Source: Campylobacter sp. 2014D-0216
Lineage (GTDB): Bacteria; Campylobacterota; Campylobacteria; Campylobacterales; Campylobacteraceae
Direction: 5' to 3'
Assembly (NCBI RefSeq): GCF_014931215.1
Contig: NZ_CP063089.1
Location: forward strand, 248,001-312,000
DNA: 64,000 nt
The notes beneath the pieces were generated by a model, which was given only the letters and a program-made list of their open reading frames with translations, was not told the DNA's origin and searched no databases. Of this stretch, positions 48,004-55,863 are shown piece by piece. Positions within the stretch are counted from its first letter, which is position 1. Every line of letters starts with the position of its first letter. The translations under genes and the position numbers were made by a program.

Positions 48004-49101
48004 GTGGAAAAAAAATCTAAAATTTATATAGCAGGACACCGAGGCTTAGTTGGATCAGCTATTGTCCAAGAACTACGTTTACAAGGTTATACTAATTTAA
48101 TATTTAAATCTCATGAAGAACTGGACTTGACTAATCAACATGATGTTGATGAGTTTTTTAAAAAAGAAAAACCAGAATATGTTTTTTTAGCTGCAGCAAA
48201 AGCTGGCGGAATTATGGCTAATAATACTTATAGAGCGGATTTTATATATGAGAATTTGCAAATTCAATGCAATGTAATTCATAGCGCATATAAATACAAT
48301 GTTAAAAAATTAGTTTTTATTGCTTCAACTGTGATTTATCCAAAGAATGTTTCATTGCCTACAAATGAAGAACAAATGTTAACAGGAGAATTGGAGTATA
48401 CCAATATGCCTTATTCTATAGCTAAGATCGCAGGTATTAGAATGTGTGAGTCATATAATTTGCAGCATAAAACAAATTTTATTAGTGTTGCGCCAATTAA
48501 CTTATATGGAAGCAATGATAAATTTGATTTAGAAAAATCTCATGTTCTACCTGCACTTGTAAAAAAGATGCATTTGGCTAAATTACTAAGTGAAAACAAA
48601 CATAAAGAATTGCTTGAGGATTTAAATTGTAAAGATATAAATGAAGCTTTCGAATATCTTGATAGATATAACATCAGTGAGCGCAGTGTTGAAATTTGGG
48701 GAAGTGGTTTGCAAACTAGAGAATTTTTACATAGTGATGATTTAGCTCAAGCTTGTGTTTATATAATGAGATGCATTGATTTTGAGGATTTGTATAAAAA
48801 AGGTGATAAAGAAGTTAAAAATACGCATATTAATATTGGTGTAAATAAAAATATATCTATTAAAGAGCTTGCTTATCTTGTAAAAAAAATTGTTGGTTTT
48901 AAAGGAGAGCTCTTTTTTAATACAAGCAAACCAGATGGATTTAAGGAAAAGTTAACAGATTGTTCCAAAATTCATTCTTTGGGTTGGAAACATAAAATAG
49001 AACTTGAAGAAGGTATTAAGATGATGTATGATTGGTATTTAAAAAATATAACGATAGAAAAGAAAAAGAAAATTCACGGGGGGGGTATAACAAAAAAATA
49101 A
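48004..49101 (+). CDS. Fcl-type GDP-4-keto-heptose reductase, paralogue 1 (G8 tract near 3' end, GTG start)
   Basis: 365-residue SDR related to GDP-L-fucose synthase. GHRGLVGSAIVQEL binds NADPH, YSIAK (Tyr137/Lys141) is catalytic, and His180 (KSHVLP) is kept. At position 110, where Fcl has its epimerase cysteine (SSCIYP in E. coli), this protein has valine (STVIYP). That suggests a reductase without epimerase activity, relying on the adjacent RmlC-like enzyme. The family homology ends at MMYDWYL; the last 17 residues include a Gly run encoded by a G8 tract (49078-49085), a likely phase-variable site. GTG start at 48004. Compare C. jejuni Cj1428 and DdahC. Confidence 0.83.
   Translation: MEKKSKIYIAGHRGLVGSAIVQELRLQGYTNLIFKSHEELDLTNQHDVDEFFKKEKPEYVFLAAAKAGGIMANNTYRADFIYENLQIQCNVIHSAYKYNVKKLVFIASTVIYPKNVSLPTNEEQMLTGELEYTNMPYSIAKIAGIRMCESYNLQHKTNFISVAPINLYGSNDKFDLEKSHVLPALVKKMHLAKLLSENKHKELLEDLNCKDINEAFEYLDRYNISERSVEIWGSGLQTREFLHSDDLAQACVYIMRCIDFEDLYKKGDKEVKNTHINIGVNKNISIKELAYLVKKIVGFKGELFFNTSKPDGFKEKLTDCSKIHSLGWKHKIELEEGIKMMYDWYLKNITIEKKKKIHGGGITKK
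49078..49085 (+). repeat. Poly-G tract (G8), candidate phase-variable site
   Basis: Eight consecutive G in the 3' end of the reductase at 48004. As read, the frame ends at 49101. One G fewer stops right after the tract (GTA TAA). One G more keeps reading to a TGA at 49146-49148 that overlaps the ATG of the next gene. Confidence 0.75.
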
Positions 49102-49144
49102 ATTATAATTATCTTCCTTGTGATAGAATGTTCAAGGAGGCTGC

Positions 49145-50206
49145 ATGAAAAATACTTCTAAAATTTATATTGCAGGGCATAATGGTTTAACTGGTTCAGC
49201 TATTTTAAAGAAATTACAAGAAAAAGGTTATGAGAATTTCATATTAAAATCTCATAAAGAATTAGATTTAACAAATCAGCAAGCTGTAGAACTTTTTTTT
49301 AAAAAAGAAAAGCCAGAATATGTATTTTTATGTGCTGCAAAAGTGGGTGGTATATTGGCTAATAACACCTATAGAGCCGATTTTATATATCAAAATTTGC
49401 AAATTCAAAACAATGTTATACATAGTGCATATTTGAATAATGTAAAAAAACTTTTGTTTTTGGGAACAGCATGTATATATCCTAAAAACTGTTCTCAACC
49501 TATGAAAGAAGAAGATCTTTTAACAAGTACTTTAGAATATACAAACGAGCCTTACGCGATAGCTAAAATAGCAGGTCTTAAAATGTGTGAATCTTATAAT
49601 TTGCAATATAATACAAATTTTATTTCTGTTATGCCTTGTTCTTTGTATGGTTTAAATGATAATTTCAATTTAGAAAAATCACATGTGTTACCAGCATTGA
49701 TTAGGAAATTTCATTTAGCAAAATTACTTAGTGAAAAAAGATATGATCTTGTGTTAAAAGATGTACAGATGGATGATATCGATCAAACTAAAGAATATCT
49801 TCAAAAATTTGGCATCACTGAAAATGAGGTTGAAATTTGGGGAAATGGAAATGCGAGAAGAGAATTTTTACACGCTAATGATATGGCAGATGCTTGTATT
49901 TATGTGATGCAAAATGTCAACTTTAATGATTTGTATAACTCTGAATGTGGTGAAATAAGAAATACACACATTAATATAGGTTCTGGTAAAGATATAGCAA
50001 TAAAAGATTTGGTTTCTTTAGTAAATAAGATTATTGGTTTCAAAGGAAGCGTGTTTTATAATAGCACAAAACCTGAAGGTACTTTTCGGAAGCTCGGTAG
50101 TTGTGATAAAATTCATTCGTTGGGTTGGAAACATAAAATAGAACTTGAAGATGGTATTAAAATGATGTATGATTGGTATTTAGAACAAAAATATATAAGA
50201 AGTTAA
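49145..50206 (+). CDS. Fcl-type GDP-4-keto-heptose epimerase/reductase, paralogue 2
   Basis: 353 residues, closely similar along its length to the preceding reductase (same GHNGLTGSAIL, YAIAK at 137-141, His180). Unlike it, this one retains the Fcl cysteine at 110 (TACIYP). It may therefore act as a combined epimerase/reductase or make a different stereoisomer from the same GDP-4-keto sugar. It ends shortly after MMYDWYLEQ, without the extra tail. Ribosome site AAGGAGG 5 bases before the ATG is strong. Expression may be tied to the G8 tract upstream. GDP-L-fucose synthase proper is unlikely because the dehydratase next to it is of heptose type. Confidence 0.82.
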   Translation: MKNTSKIYIAGHNGLTGSAILKKLQEKGYENFILKSHKELDLTNQQAVELFFKKEKPEYVFLCAAKVGGILANNTYRADFIYQNLQIQNNVIHSAYLNNVKKLLFLGTACIYPKNCSQPMKEEDLLTSTLEYTNEPYAIAKIAGLKMCESYNLQYNTNFISVMPCSLYGLNDNFNLEKSHVLPALIRKFHLAKLLSEKRYDLVLKDVQMDDIDQTKEYLQKFGITENEVEIWGNGNARREFLHANDMADACIYVMQNVNFNDLYNSECGEIRNTHINIGSGKDIAIKDLVSLVNKIIGFKGSVFYNSTKPEGTFRKLGSCDKIHSLGWKHKIELEDGIKMMYDWYLEQKYIRS

Positions 50207-50217
50207 GGTAAAATTGC

Positions 50218-50223
50218 TATAAT
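50218..50223 (+). promoter_or_regulatory. Internal -10 box ahead of the heptose dehydratase
   Basis: TTGC followed by TATAAT, 22 bases before the ATG at 50246, in the 39-base gap after the second reductase. Suggests a separate transcript for the dehydratase, kinase, isomerase and guanylyltransferase genes. Confidence 0.5.
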
Positions 50224-50245
50224 AGTTTGTAAAAAAGGTTTTTTT

Positions 50246-51277
50246 ATGAAAAAAACAGCGTTGATTACAGGCTTTACAGGTCAAGTTGGGTCGCAAATGG
50301 CGGACTTTTTACTAGAAAATACTGACCATGATGTTATAGGCATGATGCGTTGGCAAGAACCTATGGATAATATCTATCATCTAAGTGATAGGATCAATAA
50401 AAAAGATAGAATTAGCATTTTTTATGCTGATTTGAATGATTATTCGAGTATTCAAAAACTTTTTGAGAGTAAACGACCGGATGTGATCTTTCACTTGGCT
50501 GCACAGTCTTACCCAAAAACTTCTTTTGATATACCTATAGAAACCTTACAAACTAATATCATAGGCACAGCAAATATTTTAGAAAATATTAGATTATTAA
50601 AAGCCAAAGATGGTTATGATCCTGTAGTGCATGTGTGTTCTTCTAGTGAGGTTTATGGTAGAGCAAAAGTAGGTGTTAAGTTAAACGAAGATACAACCTT
50701 TCATGGCGCAAGTCCTTATAGTATAAGTAAAATCGGTACAGATTATTTGGGAAGATTTTACGGTGAGGCTTATGGCATAAAAACTTATGTCACTAGGATG
50801 GGAACTCATAGTGGTCCAAGACGTTCTGATGTGTTTTTTGAAAGTACAGTTGCAAAGCAAATCGCATTGATTGAAGCGGATTATCAAGAGCCTGTTATCA
50901 AAGTAGGAAATTTATCAAGTGTAAGAACTTTTCAAGATGCCAGAGATGCGATAAGGGCCTATTATTTACTTTCATTAGAAAGTGAAAAAGGAAAAGTTCC
51001 TTGCGGTGAAGCTTTTAATATAGCGGGTGAAGAGGCTTTTAAGCTTCCTGAGGTTATCGATATACTTTTGAGTCTTTCTACAAGAAAAGATATCAAAGTA
51101 GAGCAAGATGAAGAAAGATTGCGTCCTATTGATGCAGACTATCAAATGTTTGATAATACTAAAATCAAAAACTATATCAATTGGAAGCCAGAAATTCCAG
51201 CTAGACAGATGTTTGAAGATTTACTAAATCATTGGAGAAAAGAAATCTCTATGGGTAGAATCCCATTAAATAGGTAA
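50246..51277 (+). CDS. GDP-heptose 4,6-dehydratase (GDP-mannose 4,6-dehydratase family)
   Basis: 343-residue extended SDR. GFTGQVGSQMADFL binds NADP, HLAAQSYPKTSF and VCSSSEVYGRA follow, the catalytic pair is in SPYSISKIGTDYLG, and TRMGTHSGPRRSDVFFES matches the GMD group. Because HddA, GmhA and HddC follow directly, the substrate is most likely GDP-D-glycero-alpha-D-manno-heptose, as for C. jejuni 81-176 DdahA and Yersinia DmhA. The product is the GDP-6-deoxy-4-keto-heptose used by the epimerase and reductases upstream. GDP-mannose is the alternative substrate. Confidence 0.85.
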   Translation: MKKTALITGFTGQVGSQMADFLLENTDHDVIGMMRWQEPMDNIYHLSDRINKKDRISIFYADLNDYSSIQKLFESKRPDVIFHLAAQSYPKTSFDIPIETLQTNIIGTANILENIRLLKAKDGYDPVVHVCSSSEVYGRAKVGVKLNEDTTFHGASPYSISKIGTDYLGRFYGEAYGIKTYVTRMGTHSGPRRSDVFFESTVAKQIALIEADYQEPVIKVGNLSSVRTFQDARDAIRAYYLLSLESEKGKVPCGEAFNIAGEEAFKLPEVIDILLSLSTRKDIKVEQDEERLRPIDADYQMFDNTKIKNYINWKPEIPARQMFEDLLNHWRKEISMGRIPLNR

Positions 51278-51282
51278 CAATC

Positions 51283-52299
51283 GTGATAATTCGTTCTCAA
51301 ACTCCCTTGCGTTTAGGTTTAGCCGGCGGGGGTACTGATATAAATTTATATTGTGATCAATACACAGGTTATGTTTTAAATGCGACTATATCTTTATATG
51401 TGCATTGTACTTTGATAGAAAGAGATGATGGAAAAATCATTTTTGATTCATCGGATATAAATGTAAAAGTAGAGTATAAAAGCAAAGATTTTTTAGAAAA
51501 TGATGGCAAGCTAGATCTTTATAAAGCAATTTATAATCGTTTGGTAAAAGAATATATTAAAAAACCTTTAAGTTTTTCTTTGCATACTTATTCAGATGTA
51601 CCAAGTGGTAGTGGGCTTGGTGGTAGCTCTACTTTGGTGGTGGGTATCATCAAAGCATTTGCAGAATGGCTGAATTTGCCTTTAGGTGAGTATGAGATTG
51701 CACGTTTAGCGTATGAGATTGAACGAGAGGATATGGCCATCGTAGGTGGTGCACAAGATCAATACGCTGCAACTTTTGGTGGGTTTAACTTTATGGAATT
51801 TTATGATCAAAAAAGAGTGATTGTTAATCCTTTACGCATTAAAAATTGGATAGCAAGTGAGCTTGAGGCTAGAGTTTTGCTTTATTTTACAAATATCACT
51901 AGAGAGGCTAAAGATATAGAAGAACATAAAAAAGGAAAACTAGGAGATGAAAACTCTCTTAATGCTATGCATGCGATAAAGCAAGATGCACTAGATATGA
52001 AAGAAGCGTTATTTAGAGCTGATTTTGACAAAATAGCTCAAATTTTAGGCAAGTCATGGCAGTCAAAAAAGATCATTTCTGATATAGTAAGTAATGATGA
52101 ACTTGAAAGAATTTATCATTTAGCCATGGAAAATGGTGCCTATAGTGGCAAAACAAGTGGAGCGGGCGCTGGAGGATTTATGTTTTTTATGGTTGATCCT
52201 GTAAAAAAATATAAACTTAAAAAAATTCTAAACGAACAGCAAGGATATGTACAAGAATTCTACTTCACTAAAGAAGGAGCAAAATCATGGAAAATTTAA
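51283..52299 (+). CDS. hddA: D-glycero-D-manno-heptose 7-phosphate kinase (GHMP family), GTG start
   Basis: 338 residues. N-terminal TPLRLGLAGGGTDINLY, the ATP loop PSGSGLGGSSTLVVG near residue 105, and the C-terminal GAYSGKTSGAGAGGFMFF define the HddA group of GHMP kinases. Phosphorylates heptose 7-phosphate at C1. GTG start at 51283, 5 bases after the dehydratase stop; 13-base overlap with gmhA. The phosphatase GmhB needed next is not recognisable in this window and may be shared with the LOS pathway elsewhere. Confidence 0.9.
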   Translation: MIIRSQTPLRLGLAGGGTDINLYCDQYTGYVLNATISLYVHCTLIERDDGKIIFDSSDINVKVEYKSKDFLENDGKLDLYKAIYNRLVKEYIKKPLSFSLHTYSDVPSGSGLGGSSTLVVGIIKAFAEWLNLPLGEYEIARLAYEIEREDMAIVGGAQDQYAATFGGFNFMEFYDQKRVIVNPLRIKNWIASELEARVLLYFTNITREAKDIEEHKKGKLGDENSLNAMHAIKQDALDMKEALFRADFDKIAQILGKSWQSKKIISDIVSNDELERIYHLAMENGAYSGKTSGAGAGGFMFFMVDPVKKYKLKKILNEQQGYVQEFYFTKEGAKSWKI

Positions 52300-52892
52300 A
52301 TTTATATATAAAATCTCATTTTAGTGATTCAATTGATATTAAAACTAAGATTTTAAATGATAATGATATGATCAGCTTAATTAAAGAGGTATCTCTAAAA
52401 GTGATCAATGCTTATAAAAATGGCAATAAAACTTTACTAGCAGGTAATGGAGGAAGTGCAGCTGATGCACAGCATATAGCTGGGGAGTTTGTGAGTAGAT
52501 TTTACTTTGACAGACCTGGTATTGCAAGCATTGCTTTAAGTACTGATACGAGTATTTTAACGGCTATTGGCAATGACTATGGTTATGAAAATTTATTTGC
52601 AAGACAAGTGCAAGCCCAAGGTGTGAATGGGGATGTATTTATAGGAATTTCTACAAGCGGAAATAGTAAAAATATCTTAAAAGCTTTAGAAATTTGCAAA
52701 GAAAAAGGAATTTTAAGCATAGGTTTAACCGGAGCTAGCGGTGGTGCTATGAATGAACTTTGTGATTATTGTATTAAAGTGCCATCAACTTGTACACCAA
52801 GGATTCAAGAGGCGCATATTTTGATAGGACATATCATCTGTGCTATAGTAGAAGAAGAGCTTTTTGGCAAGGGGTTTGATTGCAAGCTATAG
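52287..52892 (+). CDS. gmhA: Sedoheptulose 7-phosphate isomerase (capsule copy)
   Basis: 201-residue SIS-fold isomerase giving D-glycero-D-manno-heptose 7-phosphate, the first step of GDP-heptose synthesis. AGNGGSAADAQHIAGEF (zinc/substrate region), IGISTSGNSKNILKAL and the C-terminal RIQEAHILIGHIICA are present. Overlaps hddA by 13 bases and hddC by 13. C. jejuni likewise carries a capsule-linked gmhA2 between hddC and hddA homologues. Confidence 0.92.
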   Translation: MENLNLYIKSHFSDSIDIKTKILNDNDMISLIKEVSLKVINAYKNGNKTLLAGNGGSAADAQHIAGEFVSRFYFDRPGIASIALSTDTSILTAIGNDYGYENLFARQVQAQGVNGDVFIGISTSGNSKNILKALEICKEKGILSIGLTGASGGAMNELCDYCIKVPSTCTPRIQEAHILIGHIICAIVEEELFGKGFDCKL

Positions 52893-53554
52893 TTTTAGCA
52901 GGAGGTCTTGGCACGAGGTTAAAAAGCGTAGTGCAAGATCTCCCAAAGCCTATGGCGCCGATTAATGGAAAGCCATTTTTAACCTTTGTTTTAGAGTATT
53001 TAAAAAAACAAGGAATTACTGAAGTTGTTTTAAGTGTTTCGTATAAATATGAACTCATCCAAGAGTACTTTAAAGAAGAATTTGAAGGTATGAGAATACG
53101 CTATAACATTGAAAAAGAGCTTTTAGGTACAGGTGGAGCTATAAAAGATGCCTTGAAGTTAATACAAAATCAAGCTTATGTTTTAAATGGTGACACTATA
53201 TTTGATATTGATCTAAAAAAGCTTGCTTTAAATGGTGGTAAAATTTGTATCGCACTCAAACAAATGCAAAATTTTGACCGATATGGCACTGTGAATGTTG
53301 ATGATCAAGGTATTGTAATATCTTTTGAAGAGAAAGTATTTAAAAAACAAGGTTTAATCAACGGTGGTATATATTTACTGAAAAAAGATATTTTTGATGA
53401 ATTTGATTTGGAAAAAAAATTTTCTTTTGAAGAATTTTTGCAAGAAAATTTTAAATTGCTAAAAATACAAACCCAAATTTTTGATGATTATTTTATTGAT
53501 ATAGGGATACCTGAGGATTATGAAAAATTTTCACGTTCCCAAATCACAAACTAA
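52880..53554 (+). CDS. hddC: D-glycero-alpha-D-manno-heptose 1-phosphate guanylyltransferase, TTG start
   Basis: 224-residue nucleotidyltransferase: AIVLAGGLGTRLKSVVQDLPKP (G-x-G-T-R-x and the PKP lysine) and the LNGDTIFDID metal motif. Makes the GDP-heptose consumed by the 4,6-dehydratase. TTG start at 52880 within the gmhA 3' end. Its last residues, DYEKFSRSQITN, are identical to the end of the unrelated nucleotidyltransferase at 57395 because a duplicated block begins inside this gene at 53516. Confidence 0.88.
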   Translation: MQAIVLAGGLGTRLKSVVQDLPKPMAPINGKPFLTFVLEYLKKQGITEVVLSVSYKYELIQEYFKEEFEGMRIRYNIEKELLGTGGAIKDALKLIQNQAYVLNGDTIFDIDLKKLALNGGKICIALKQMQNFDRYGTVNVDDQGIVISFEEKVFKKQGLINGGIYLLKKDIFDEFDLEKKFSFEEFLQENFKLLKIQTQIFDDYFIDIGIPEDYEKFSRSQITN

Positions 53555-54306
53555 CCCTAAGGAACTCTAATGTTTAACCCAAATAGTGCTATAGATAGGA
53601 TAAAAAATTCACTTTCTTATAAATTAGGTCTTGCTATCATAGAATGTAAAAAACAACATGGGAGAGGGTATATAACCCTACCATATAAATTATATAAGAT
53701 AAAACAACAACATTTTAAAGAACAAAAACTATACAAGCAAACTATTAAAATATTTCCACAACTTGCATATCCTAAAGTAGAATCTTGTAAAGATTATAAT
53801 GAAAGCATAAGATATAAGTATCATCTTTCCTATATGCTAGGAGAAGTTTTGATTTGTGCTCATAAAGCTTGGTATAAAGGAGGATACTTTATGTTACCTT
53901 CTTTGTTAAAAGAAAAATATAAGATATATAAAAACATTCAAGATATTATCAGCATATTGCCTCAAAAATTACACTATCATTTTTACAATTCAACAATAAA
54001 AAATCATAAAATAAATATTCAAGATTTGATTGATGTTTTGAAACAACATAAAGATTATAAACCTATACTAGAAAATATATTTCATAATTTTGATTTTTTT
54101 GTAAAACATTTTGATCTTATTAGAATTTGGCTATCTTCGAAAGATTTTAAAGAAAAATACAAACAAGAAAATCACCCTTATCCTTCTTTGCTTGATCCTA
54201 AAAAACTAAACGATGAAAATGAAAAAATTAACTATAAAAATATTCCTGCTGAGCTTGCATGGGAAATGAATTTGCCTTTACCGGATAATTATAAGTTTGT
54301 GTTTTT
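53516..54306 (+). repeat. Direct repeat R1 (end of hddC plus 5' third of transferase copy 1)
   Basis: About 791 bases matching 58088-58878 with no difference noticed, and from 53535 also matching 60022 onward. Covers the last 13 codons of hddC, the 15-base gap and the first 245 codons of the transferase. Beyond 54306 copy 1 diverges completely from copies 2 and 3. Confidence 0.9.
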
Positions 54307-55417
54307 GGGCATTTTTGGTGCAGGTAGTGATGCAATGGATAAGTTTCTAAGGCATTGTGGTGTTAAAATGAATTTAAGGGTCAATAATAACTATAAAAGA
54401 TATTTGAATGCTTATGAGCATATGCTATGTAACAAAAATAACTATAATGCTATAGTGCTTTCTGGTCATAAGGTCTTGGAGGATTCTACTAAGTTATTTT
54501 TTCTTATTCAAAAAAAAGTTCCATATTTGTGCATAGTTAGAGATCCTATATCTCTTTTAAAACCTTTGGTAAATCATCATCAGGGGGGCAATAAAAGAAT
54601 TATTAGACACATTTCAATGGATTTTGATTATAAAACTTATCTTGAGAATGTTATTTTATATCATAATACGATAAGAAATAATGATGGGTTAAAACATAGC
54701 TTTGATTGTATACCTAGTTTAAACAATATTTATAGATATTTAGATGGAAACATGAATATATTAAATTGGAGAGTTAAGCATTTACAACACTCTATCAATA
54801 AGATATATTATTTTGATATGGATAAAATTCGAAAGGAGCATGCTTTTGAAACATTTTTAGAGTTATCTCAAATTTTTGGATTCAAGAAGCCAACTAATAG
54901 AAATTTTTTTGAAGCAAAGGTATGTAGAAATGACATATTGGTTTTATTGCCTTTGAATTTGGATATAAAATTAGATGCTTATGGAATAAATGCAAACAAA
55001 GACACGTTGGAAATTACAATCTCAACACGACAAATTTCTTTTTTATCTGAACATTATCTTGATATTACTCATTTGCTTATAGGTGATCAATGTTATTTTG
55101 ATAATATAGTTTGTTTTTGTCAAAAGAAAGATTTTATGTTTTTAAAGACAAATCAAAAGCTATTTTTTGATGTCCAGAAATTTATCAAAAATTTATTAAT
55201 AATGATGTCTGAGCAGGAAATAAAGGAACAAAAGAAAATGTTTGACGAGGATGATATTCTAGATTACTTGCGGGCTAATTCTGATGTAAGAAATGCACTT
55301 AGAAATATTTTTAATAGCGATTATAAAGATTTAAAAGAGCTTGAACCAGATATAGTTGCCTCTTGGAAATACTATCAAGAATTTGAAAGAATATGTAAAG
55401 AATTGGATGGTGATTAA
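53570..55417 (+). CDS. Capsule transferase with SYKLG-module N-terminus, copy 1; candidate MeOPN or related transferase
   Basis: 615 residues. Residues 1-245 are identical to the copies at 58142 and 60057 and contain two Campylobacter SYKLG/GYI-LP modules (NSLSYKLGLAII...GRGYITLPYKLYKI and HLSYMLGEVLI...GGYFMLP). The C-terminal part starts with a P-loop-like strand FVFLGIFGAGSDAMDKFL and has IVRDPISLLKPLVNH near residue 322, a sulfotransferase-like R-D-P pattern (DUF2972-type). The C-terminus PDIVASWKYYQEFE is again shared. In C. jejuni the MeOPN transferases Cj1421 and Cj1422 also share an identical N-terminus and precede the MeOPN methyltransferases, so this role is inferred. A G6 run lies at 54583-54588. 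Confidence 0.68.
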   Translation: MFNPNSAIDRIKNSLSYKLGLAIIECKKQHGRGYITLPYKLYKIKQQHFKEQKLYKQTIKIFPQLAYPKVESCKDYNESIRYKYHLSYMLGEVLICAHKAWYKGGYFMLPSLLKEKYKIYKNIQDIISILPQKLHYHFYNSTIKNHKINIQDLIDVLKQHKDYKPILENIFHNFDFFVKHFDLIRIWLSSKDFKEKYKQENHPYPSLLDPKKLNDENEKINYKNIPAELAWEMNLPLPDNYKFVFLGIFGAGSDAMDKFLRHCGVKMNLRVNNNYKRYLNAYEHMLCNKNNYNAIVLSGHKVLEDSTKLFFLIQKKVPYLCIVRDPISLLKPLVNHHQGGNKRIIRHISMDFDYKTYLENVILYHNTIRNNDGLKHSFDCIPSLNNIYRYLDGNMNILNWRVKHLQHSINKIYYFDMDKIRKEHAFETFLELSQIFGFKKPTNRNFFEAKVCRNDILVLLPLNLDIKLDAYGINANKDTLEITISTRQISFLSEHYLDITHLLIGDQCYFDNIVCFCQKKDFMFLKTNQKLFFDVQKFIKNLLIMMSEQEIKEQKKMFDEDDILDYLRANSDVRNALRNIFNSDYKDLKELEPDIVASWKYYQEFERICKELDGD

Positions 55418-55439
55418 TACTAAAGAAAGATAAAAAAAG

Positions 55440-55450
55440 TATAATATAAT
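55440..55450 (+). promoter_or_regulatory. Candidate -10 boxes after transferase copy 1
   Basis: Overlapping TATAAT at 55440-55445 and 55445-55450, after a flank (TAAAGAAAGATAAAAAA) that also follows copy 3. May start the phosphatase/kinase module. Confidence 0.45.
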
Positions 55451-55467
55451 AAAAACAAGGAAAGACT

Positions 55468-55863
55468 ATTAAGAATATTATTATTGATTTAGATGGAACT
55501 TTAACATTAGATACTGATGTTCCTTATAAAGATAAGCCAATAAATACAAATGTTTTAAAGCAACTATGTCATTATAAGGAATTAGGTTTTAAAGTAACTA
55601 TATTTACTAGTAGAAATATGAGAACATATCAGGGTGATATTGAAAAAATTAAGCATAATACATTACCCATAATTGTAGAGTGGCTTGATAAACATAAAGT
55701 TCCTTATGATGATATTGTTATAGGAAAACCATGGTGTGGTTACGATGGTTTTTATGTCGATGATAAAGCTATAAGACCTTCTGAATTCGCAAAATATTCT
55801 TATGAGGAAATTATCGAGATTCTTCAAAAAGAAAATCCGTATAAAGATGGAGGAAATAGATGA
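55468..55863 (+). CDS. Small HAD-family phosphatase with apparent ATT start
   Basis: About 131 residues. The HAD nucleophile motif IIIDLDGTLT lies at the N-terminus, IFTSRNMRTYQG holds the second motif, and GKPWCGYDGFYVDDKA the metal-binding aspartates. No ATG, GTG or TTG in this frame precedes the DLDGT motif after the stop at 55450; the first ATG (55618) would delete the active site. An ATT at 55468, with AAGGAAAG upstream, gives IKNIIIDLDGT, exactly where relatives start with MKNI. Either ATT initiates (known for a few genes such as infC) or the start has been mutated. Overlaps the next gene by 4 bases. Confidence 0.72.
   Translation: MKNIIIDLDGTLTLDTDVPYKDKPINTNVLKQLCHYKELGFKVTIFTSRNMRTYQGDIEKIKHNTLPIIVEWLDKHKVPYDDIVIGKPWCGYDGFYVDDKAIRPSEFAKYSYEEIIEILQKENPYKDGGNR

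Noticed and set aside
51328-51332. G5 run in hddA as a phase switch
   Set aside because: It encodes the conserved Ala-Gly-Gly-Gly-Thr loop of GHMP kinases and is short; codon choice explains it.
54583-54588. G6 run in transferase copy 1 as a phase switch
   Set aside because: Six G is shorter than usual for Campylobacter switches; kept only as a note because its sister genes differ at another short G run.
55618-55863. 81-residue protein starting at ATG 55618
   Set aside because: That start removes the HAD DLDGT active-site motif encoded immediately upstream in the same open frame.
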